A stretch of 64,000 bases of DNA from Saccopteryx bilineata (Eukaryota > Chordata > Mammalia > Chiroptera > Emballonuridae): assembly GCF_036850765.1 (NCBI RefSeq), contig NC_089493.1, positions 126,300,239 to 126,364,238 of the forward strand. The letters run 5' to 3'. The position numbers were made by a program, and so were the translations under genes. The notes below the pieces were generated by a model that saw only the letters and a list, made by a program, of their open reading frames with translations, ran no database searches and was not told the DNA's origin. Shown here piece after piece: positions 57,057 through 64,000 of this stretch; position 1 is the stretch's first letter, and the number at the start of each line of letters is the position of its first letter.

Positions 57057-57308
57057 CTCACTTGCCCTTTTATAGTGTTTTCCTCACATCATTCTTCCTA
57101 AGTAAGATAGATAGATATGGAGACAGTATGTTTAGAAAAGAGCATCCAATTTTACAGACAGAACACTTATATTAGCATTTTAGTTTTAGTGACTAGCTGG
57201 TTTAACTAGACTACATAGTAATTAGCAAGATACAGGTATAATGGCTAACTAGTTCTCTCAGAAGCATGGTGAGCCTGTATTTTTAAAGTTACGAAAATTT
57301 TATTTTTA

Positions 57309-58858
57309 TTTTATTATTTTAATTTTATTTAGAAATTTAACAGGGTGACATTGATCAATGAGAGTACATAGGTTTCACGTGAACATTTCTATAGCATTTG
57401 AACTGTTGATTATTTGTATACCCATCACCCCAAGTCAAATCATTTTCCATCATCTTATATCTGTCCCTCTTTACACCCTTCCCCTCATCCTCTCCCCCCA
57501 TTCACTCAAGTCTCCTCCCCCTTCTTCTACGTTTCCTTCCCCCTGGTAACCACTTCACTTTTATTTATGTCTATAAGTCTCAGTTTTATATCCCACCTAT
57601 GTGTGAAATTATACAATTCTTAGCTTTTTCTGATTTACTCTTTTCACTCAATATAATGTTCTCAAGGCCCATCTATGCTGTCGTAAATGTTACTATATTG
57701 TTATTTCTATGGCTGAGTAGTATTCCATTGTATATATGTACCACATCTTCTTTATCCAATCCTCTATTGAGGCCTGACTTCGAATTATACCATAGAGCTA
57801 TGATAATCAGACAAGATCGGGCGCGTTCAGGGTGGTATGGCCGTAGACAAGCTATGATAATCAAAACAGCCTGGTATTGGCAGAAAAACAGACACACAAA
57901 CCAATGGAACAGAATTGAGAGCCCAGAAATAAAACCACATATATATGTACAAATCATCTTTGACAGAGGAGCCAAAAACACACAATGGCAAAAAGAAAGC
58001 CTCTTCAATAAATGGTTCTGGGAAAACTGGAAATCCATGTTCAAAAGAATGAAACTTGACTACAGTTTGTCCCCCTGCACAAAAATTAATTCAAAATGGA
58101 TCAAAGATCTAAATATAAGATCCAAAACAATAAATTACATAGAAGAAAACATAGATACTAAGCTCATGGACCTTGACTGCAGAGAACAGTTTATGAATTT
58201 GACCCCAAAGGCAGGGGAAGTGAAGGCAACAATAAATGAACAGGACTATATCAAACTAAAAAGCTTCTGCACAGCAAAAGAAACTGACAACAAAACAAAT
58301 AGCCAACTAAATGGGAGATGTTTTCAGACAACAGCTCCAGTAAGGGGTTGATATCCAAAATATATAAAGAACTCACAAAGCTCAACAACAAACAGGCAAA
58401 CAAGCCAATTAAAAAATGGAGAGAGGACCTGAACAGACACTTCTCCCAAAAAGACATACAAATGGCCAACAGATATATGAAAAGATGCTTGTTTTCACTT
58501 GCTATTCAAGAAATGCAAATCAAAACTACCTGAGACACCACCTCACACCTGTTAGATTAGCTATTATCAACAAGACAGATAATAACGAGTGTTGAAGAGG
58601 CTGGGGAGAAAAAGGAACCCTCATCCACTGCTGGTGGGAATGCAGACTTAATAAAACCATCATGGAAGAAAGTATGGTGGTTCCTCAAAAAATTAAGAAT
58701 ATAACTACCATATTCCCCAGCAATTCCTCTACTGGATATCTAACCCAAAAACTCAAAAACACTGGTATGTATAGACACATGCAGTCCCATGTTCATTGCA
58801 GCATTGTTCACAGTGGCCAAGACATGGAAACAACCAAAGTGTCCCTCGATAAAGGATT
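57309..58858 (-). mobile_element. twin-primed (5'-inverted) L1 insertion
   Basis: Two L1 pieces in opposite orientation share one 16-bp duplication, 'gaaaattttattttta', at 57293-57308 and 58859-58874. The left piece (57309-57772) is the 3' UTR and last part of ORF2 on the minus strand. The right piece (57773-58858) is ORF2 sequence on the + strand and stops at the same L1 position where the left piece begins. This is the classic twin-priming product. A 5S rRNA fragment interrupts the inverted piece at 57806-57848. Confidence 0.9.
57806..57848 (-). pseudogene. 5S rRNA fragment (first ~43 nt) inside the L1
   Basis: Read on the minus strand, this begins exactly at the 5' end of 5S rRNA ('gtctacggccataccaccc') and continues to about nt 43 with one mismatch. 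The rest of the 5S is missing, including its internal promoter. The fragment lies between two copies of the 14-bp L1 sequence 'agctatgataatca' (57796-57809 and 57850-57863), the first overlapping it by microhomology. There is no poly(A). This looks like a tailless retropseudogene inserted into the L1 with its own target duplication. Confidence 0.88.
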
Positions 58859-58874
58859 GAAAATTTTATTTTTA

Positions 58875-59231
58875 ATAATTTCTTTATAGTTTTTATTTCA
58901 GCAAAAAATATGTAAATCGTTGTAATGAGTTATTGAATATTTATATCATTTTCAAGAATCTTTATTAATAAATGGGGTGATGTCCTCTGCAGAAGGGAAG
59001 TCACTTTGAATTCAATATTGGAAGGATTAAAAGATTTCATCAATGATGTGTTAGTTAGATGGACTAAAGGTTGTAAGTTTAGTATGTTCAGTTGACTTAA
59101 TGTGATGCAGACCTATCAGCTCAGCCCAGAGTTTACAGAGCAATTTAGGGAATGATCAGTGAGTGAAGCCTCACTGTCAGCATTTTAAGACGGTTAAACT
59201 TGACATTCAGTTTTGTGTTTCATTATCACAG
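58875..59231. other. intron, nothing recognised
   Basis: About 360 bp between the twin-primed L1 and the exon E acceptor. No other element seen. Confidence 0.5.
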
Positions 59232-59417
59232 CACCTCAAGTTTAAGGAGACCAACCTTGCAATGCTGCAGCAATTTAATGCATTGGCGCAGCTGCACCGT
59301 GTGGACCAGCTGACTGTGGACCCTCAGGGCAACCCTGTGGTCAGCTTCACACTCTGGAAGTACTACGTCCTGTTCCGGCTGAGCCACTTCAGCCTGCAAA
59401 AGATCAATGGCACGGAG
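59232..59417 (+). CDS. LRRC49: LRRC49 exon E
   Basis: A 186-bp exon (62 whole codons) between 'cattatcacag' and 'GAG|gtgagc'. It encodes HLKFKETNLAMLQQFNALAQ, then QLTVDPQGNPVVSFTLWKYY and LFRLSHFSLQKINGTE. Exon D ends ...KFPNSL, so the junction is in frame. The alternating hydrophobic pattern and the 'DPQGNPV' turn suggest a small folded domain continued from exon D. The twin-primed L1 lies about 370 bp upstream and does not touch the splice site. Confidence 0.94.
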
Positions 59418-59624
59418 GTGAGCTGGACGTGGTGGTGCGGTGAGAGGGAAGGATTCCTTTCTAAGAGAAACAGTCACTGAGATGGTCAGGAATTTAAGTG
59501 ACTGTGCTGGAAATTTTGAGAAATTTTTTTTTCAAATCTTCACAGTTAAAAGTGTCAAAAAGCTAAACATTATTTGTTCTAAAACTTCTAAAGCACTAGA
59601 CAATTTTACAAAATAAAATAGTAA

Positions 59625-59984
59625 GCCCTGGCTGGCTGGCTCAGTGGTAGAGCTTAAGCCCAGTGTGTGGATGTCCCGGGTTCAATTCCCAACCAGGGCA
59701 CACAGGAGAAGTTTCCCATCTGCTTCTCTACCCCTCCCCCTCTCCTTTCTCTCCATCTCTCTCTTTCCCTCATGCAGCCAAGGCTCCATTGGAGCAAAGT
59801 TGGCCCAGGCACTGAGGATGGTTTAGGTGCTAGAATGACTCCTGTTGCAACAGAGCAACGCCCCAGATGGGCAGAGCATCGCCCCCTAGTGGGCTTGCTA
59901 GGTGGATCACGATTGGACGTTTGCAGGAGTCTCTCTGCCTCTCCGCTTCTCACTTCAGAAAAATACCAAAAAAATTAAAAAATA
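59625..59984 (+). mobile_element. tRNA-derived SINE (type A)
   Basis: The head 'gccctggctggctggctcag' and B box 'gggttcaattccc' are followed by the CT body and an A-rich tail. The target duplication 'aaataaaatagtaa' lies at 59611-59624 and 59985-59998. A deletion in the second part makes it slightly shorter than other copies. Confidence 0.93.
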
Positions 59985-59998
59985 AAATAAAATAGTAA

Positions 59999-61655
59999 CC
60001 AGGTTGTGATGGCAGTAAATGCTTTTACTGTTGTTTGTAAGCATTCAGAGAAGTAAAATGTTGGTATAATGACAGTTTAAAATAAAAAAGATCTTTCTAT
60101 AGGTAATGTGATCTTTATATTTTTTAAAGTGTTGTGTAGCCTGCCCAGCATGCAGAAGGGGATGGGGATGTGATATCCAACGTCAGCCAGTGAGGGCAGT
60201 GCTGGAGAGCAGGAAGAATGTACACAGGAAAGAAGAGTGAGTAAAACCAGAAGAGATAGAAGGAGGAATAAGCAAGCAAAGAAAGTAAAAGAAGAAAAAA
60301 TATGAGAGAAAAGAGGAATAAAATGAGCATAAAAAATGTCTGGACTCCTTTGTCAGCAGTCCGTGGAGCTGCCTGGTGTCTGCACTGTGCAGCGGGCCTG
60401 GTTAGGGATAAACTTTGTGTTTCAGATCGATTCCGCTCAGCTAGTCACAGGGGTCATCCCCCTGCTAGCCAAAGACCATGTTCTCTTCCAATATAATTCA
60501 GGAAGGAAAGAAGCATACCTTCTTCCTCTACTGCAGAATTCTAGAAGTGAATTTAAGTAACCCTCCAAAGGGAAAAAAATCTTTAATCACTGTTAGTATT
60601 ATTGTGGTTATCCCTTAAAATTCAGAGGAACTCCTTATTGTCAGATGAACTGTAGCGAACTGTGCTGGCGTGGTGGTAGCAGCAACTGTATTTCTTAGAG
60701 CTGCTACAGTGTAAGTCCATGTGGGCCAGAGCTTCACAGACCTGGCATCCTGCCAAGGGCCCTGAGGCCTCCAGGTCACTGTGTGAGAGCCCTGGGAAAC
60801 TTTCCTCCCCCAGGATAGGCTGTGCCACATGGTGCCAGCTGTCTACTGAGGAGGAGGGCAAATCCAAGCCTTCAGATGAGTGTTTATTTCTGCAGCTAAT
60901 TCTTAAGGAATTGAGTTCAGTCTTGTGTACTCTTATGTTAGTCCCAAAGGTCTCCAAAGCCACTTCCAGTTCCACTCTGGACTGGAAGTAAATGACTTTG
61001 GCTGTGGGTAATTCTGCTTCATTAATAGTCAGACTGTTGTCCCGATTAACCCTAAATCGTGTATTTACCCAGATGTGGGACACACTAGAGGTAAAATAAT
61101 TTACCATAGACCCAGGAAAAAATTGTATATTATAATTGTAGAAAGTAGAAAAGAATAAGAAAGAACCAATATAATTTATTCTAATTTAAAATTCTAAAAA
61201 TGTCCAGGCTGGAGATATTTGACTCTTTAATAAAAGACCTAAAATAGAGCCACCACCCCCCCACCCCACCCCTGCGCAGCAATTTAGAATAAGGTATCAC
61301 GCTGTCTGTGCTTCTCCTGTGTAAGAGGAGATGATGTTGCAGGAGGTCGAGCTGAATTGAATTATGAACATCAAGAAGAAAAGGTGGAGTAGTGGCCCAC
61401 ACTGGCCACTAGGTGACTGCCTTAAACCACACAGCTTAGTTGTCAGCCAAAGAAAGAATTTGTGGGGGCAGCAGCCTCATTAACTGTGTGTGTTAAGTCA
61501 AGGGAAAGGAAGGTCCAGGGAAAGGAAGGAAACGAGTCAGTCTGAGCTGATTCATGAGAGGCTTGGGAATTATGGGTTAATTTTCAGAAAATTCCTGTGA
61601 AGTATATTATAGCTAGTGCTAAGAATTACTTTTTAAAAATCCATAATTTCACTAT
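59999..61655. other. intron, nothing recognised
   Basis: 1.6 kb with no named repeat. Open frames near 60336-60560 and 60622-61107 lack a match to LRRC49, and exon E joins exon F directly without them. Confidence 0.45.
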
Positions 61656-61660
61656 ACCAG

Positions 61661-61864
61661 GGCTTCTCAACTTCAGCTCTGTTGACATTTTGGGCTAGAT
61701 AATTCTTTGTTGTGTGGTCTTTCCTGTGTATTTTGGAATGTTTAACAGCATCCCTAGTCTCTGCCCACTAGATGCCCCTTTACCAGTATGACAACAAAAC
61801 ATGTCTCCAGACATTTCCAAGTGTTCCCTAGAGTCTACAAGGGCCCCTGACTGGGAACTGCTGA
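61661..61864 (-). mobile_element. MER5A-like hAT relic, antisense
   Basis: 'gggcttctcaacttcagctc', 'tagataattctttgttgtg', 'aatgtttaacagcatccct' and 'ctccagacatttccaagtg' match the complement of the common eutherian MER5A element in order. Confidence 0.8.
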
Positions 61865-62529
61865 ATGATATAAACAAACTAATAGTATTTAAAATGCAAA
61901 GACCCTATTTCACATTGAAGAAAATATGCCCAGACATTAATCCAAGTCCTGCTTTTAGCATTTTCTTGCTTAACATAGGAATGAACCCTCAGAGGGTACC
62001 TGTGACAAGTTATTCCTTGCAGTGTGAAAGGCAACATAGCTTCAGAGTGAACAGGAGTATCCTTGCTAACCCCATGTTCCATCTTTTAGGCAGGAGCAAA
62101 ATTGTCCTTATAGGAGCAAAGTCTGAACAACACCTTGTCTTGCCTTTGAAACATTATGAAAATGAATCTATTTCATTGACACATGGGAGTTCCCCCCCAC
62201 ACATCATTCTACTCCGAGAAGCAACAAGATTTCTGAAAAATTCATTAAGAATTTAAGGTTCCTCAGTATACTTCTCAGGAAATATAACTTCTAAGTCAGT
62301 GTGAACTGACTTCTAGTTATCCTCCAACACCATGAGCCACGTTTGTACAACTTCATTCTAATTAAGCTCAGAAGAAAGAGAGATGTCCGTGAGAACTCTC
62401 TGCTTACAGCGAGGAGAATGTACTTCCCTGGACTAAAAAGAAAATACTTAATCTGGACATTTCTTTGGAATGGTAGTTGTTAAGCTAAAGAGACTGCCAT
62501 CTTGACCCGTCTCCATTGCATCTCTTCAG
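61865..62529. other. intron, nothing recognised
   Basis: No exon or repeat recognised before the exon F acceptor. Confidence 0.45.
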
Positions 62530-62639
62530 GTGACACGGAATGATATGATAATGGCTGAAAGGCTCTTCGGAATCCTAGCACATGTCGCATCCTCCGAGTT
62601 ACCCCAGTACCGCATGATTTCAATTCTAGGCAATGCCAG
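62530..62639 (+). CDS. LRRC49: LRRC49 exon F
   Basis: A 110-bp exon after 'gcatctcttcag', ending two bases into a codon at 'CCAG|gtaacc'. It encodes VTRNDMIMAERLFGILAHVA and ends PQYRMISILGNA(R). It joins exon E in frame (...KINGTE|VTRNDM...). It is predicted helical and part of the conserved C-terminal region. At least one more coding exon, which must begin by completing the split codon, lies beyond the window. Confidence 0.93.
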
Positions 62640-62740
62640 GTAACCTTTAATTTCTAGAGTTTTTATGGAATTACTGTTGCACTAGAAAAAGGAATACATT
62701 CCACACACCTCTTAACGGTGCCATTTATACATCTCACAAA

Positions 62741-62742
<2 letters not shown>

Positions 62743-62780
<38 letters not shown>
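62743..62780. repeat. (GT)19 microsatellite
   Basis: An uninterrupted run of 19 GT units, about 100 bp after exon F. It is probably length-polymorphic. Confidence 0.97.
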
Positions 62781-62782
<2 letters not shown>

Positions 62783-62794
62783 TTGGCCCTATTC

Positions 62795-63100
62795 AAAGTG
62801 TTGGGGATATAAAGATGAATAAGACAAAGTCCTCACTCTTGTATGGTTTACAAGCTAACTGGCTAAAGATAAAGATAAACAATTACAATAAAATGTTTCA
62901 GATGCTATAAGAGGGCTATGGGAGCAGAGGAGAGACTGACAGTGTTTTGGAAGAATGGAAGAAAGTTAGGGAAGGTGTCACAGGTAACATTTTATCCAGG
63001 TCCTCAGGAATTGGCAGAGAGTTTCAGGGAGAAGGTATAGGGGAAGAGCATTCAATGTGACTGGAGCACGAGATGATTGCAAACAGTATTCAGGAAACTA
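62795..63100 (-). mobile_element. L2 LINE fragment, antisense (probable)
   Basis: 'gatgaataagacaaagtcc', 'ggtgtcacaggtaacattt' and 'tcaatgtgactggagcacg' follow the complement of the L2 3' region. The intervening purine-rich stretch is diverged. Confidence 0.5.
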
Positions 63101-63194
63101 GATCTTCTGTGCTGTGCTAGGAGTATAACTAGAAGGAGATAGTTTGGTAATCTCTATCATATTTCTGGATCCAGAAGTTGTGGATCCAGGTATA

Positions 63195-63850
63195 TATTTT
63201 TAAACAACCAGGGAAAGAGAGTTTATCTTCAAGGGAATCCACATCAACAATAACTTCACAACAGAAGCGGTAGAAGCAGAAGATGGGATAATGACTCTAT
63301 TATTAAAAATATGGAATGAAACTAATTACCAACCTAGAACACCATACACAGCAAAAATGTTCTTCAATAATGAAGATGAAATAGACATTTTAAAAAAATA
63401 ATGAAAACAAGACCCAAGAGATTTCCCACCAGTACCCCTCCACTGAGAAACAATGGCACTTGTAACTGAGGCAGAAGGAAAGGAGTCCCAGATAATAGGT
63501 CTGAGGTGCAAGAAAGACTGGGAGCACAGGAAGTGTTAAATTTGTAGGATAAAGCTAAGTGAACATTAACTCTGTAAAGTAGCAGTAACAATATATTGTG
63601 GGGTTTAAAAATATAGACATAAAATACACTACCACAGTAGTATATCTTAGGAAAGAGTAAATAGAGATGTAGTAATAGCTTCAGATGTCAGTGAGTTAAG
63701 AGTGCATGTTGTAACTTCTGTGGTAACCAAAGAATAAAAAAAACGTATAAAGCTTCCAATCTAGGGGTGGGAAGGTGGGGAGAAGAAAAATAGAACAAAT
63801 GTAGAACATGTGAGTCAAATAGAAAATAAAGGAAATGTCAGATTTAACCT
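63195..63850 (+). mobile_element. old L1/HAL1-type fragment, ORF1 C-terminus and downstream
   Basis: The reading 'YQPRTPYTAKMFFNNEDEI' (63327-63383) is the ORF1 C-terminal pattern. It is followed by the purine-rich spacer typical of old L1 or HAL1 copies ('gtaacaatatattgtgggg'). Diverged and truncated. Confidence 0.55.
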
Positions 63851-64000
63851 AAATGCTACTATGTTGGCACTTATATTTGTAGCAAAAGTTGGTGGCTTCA
63901 AACCAAACACCTCCTCCACCCCACATCTCCAGGTCAGCAGCTTGGTTCTTCTGCTTCCATGGGTACTTTGTTCGTTCTGCAGTCACCTACCACCTATGGG

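Noticed and set aside
60336..60560. Open frame with a possible CAG acceptor, considered as an extra LRRC49 exon
   Set aside because: No similarity to LRRC49. Exon E joins exon F in frame without it, and a good donor is missing.

Overview
This window is mammalian nuclear DNA: about 64 kb from inside one multi-exon gene on the + strand, with introns packed with retrotransposons and DNA transposons. Six short exons with good AG/GT splice sites and consistent reading phase encode about 311 consecutive codons that I recognise as the middle to C-terminal part of LRRC49, a leucine-rich-repeat subunit of the neuronal tubulin polyglutamylase complex. No exon 5' of 8889 or 3' of 62639 is visible, so the gene runs off both ends.

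The organism is most likely a bat. The window holds many copies of tRNA-derived SINEs with a 'gccctggcc...ggctcag.ggtagagcg' head and a CT-rich body that I associate with bats (probably Rhinolophoidea or a relative), several non-autonomous hAT elements and a mariner-type element. The species call is inference from repeat families, not from a search.

Layout. 1-8888: intron holding a + strand L1 (about 330-6452) that lacks its 3' end, an L2 relic, and an older L1 piece. 8889-9036: exon A. 9037-23813: intron of SINEs, MIR, L2 and hAT relics, including a hAT element with a nested SINE and another hAT ending about 100 bp before the next exon. 23814-23897: exon B. 23898-35756: intron holding a nearly intact, full-length antisense L1 (24713-32493, 14-bp target duplication, intact ORF1, ORF2 with one frameshift). 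35757-35923: exon C. 35924-55920: a 20-kb intron with a composite antisense insertion (38196-47181) bounded by one 15-bp duplication. It contains a full-length older-lineage L1, retroviral relics, a SINE and a second L1 3' end, which suggests L1 3' transduction. The same intron holds a 331-bp hAT element, an L2 and a 592-bp mariner-type element with long inverted repeats. 55921-56158: exon D. 56159-59231: intron with a SINE and a twin-primed (inverted) L1 that carries a 5S rRNA fragment between 14-bp repeats. 59232-59417: exon E. 59418-62529: intron with a SINE and a MER5A-like element. 62530-62639: exon F, followed by a (GT)19 microsatellite and old LINE relics.

The functional unit is LRRC49. 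Everything else is mobile-element load, mostly dead. Both full-length L1s lie antisense to the host gene, the orientation usually tolerated in introns. I found no new gene system. The most unusual objects are the composite L1 insertion, the 5S fragment in an L1, and the long-TIR mariner element.
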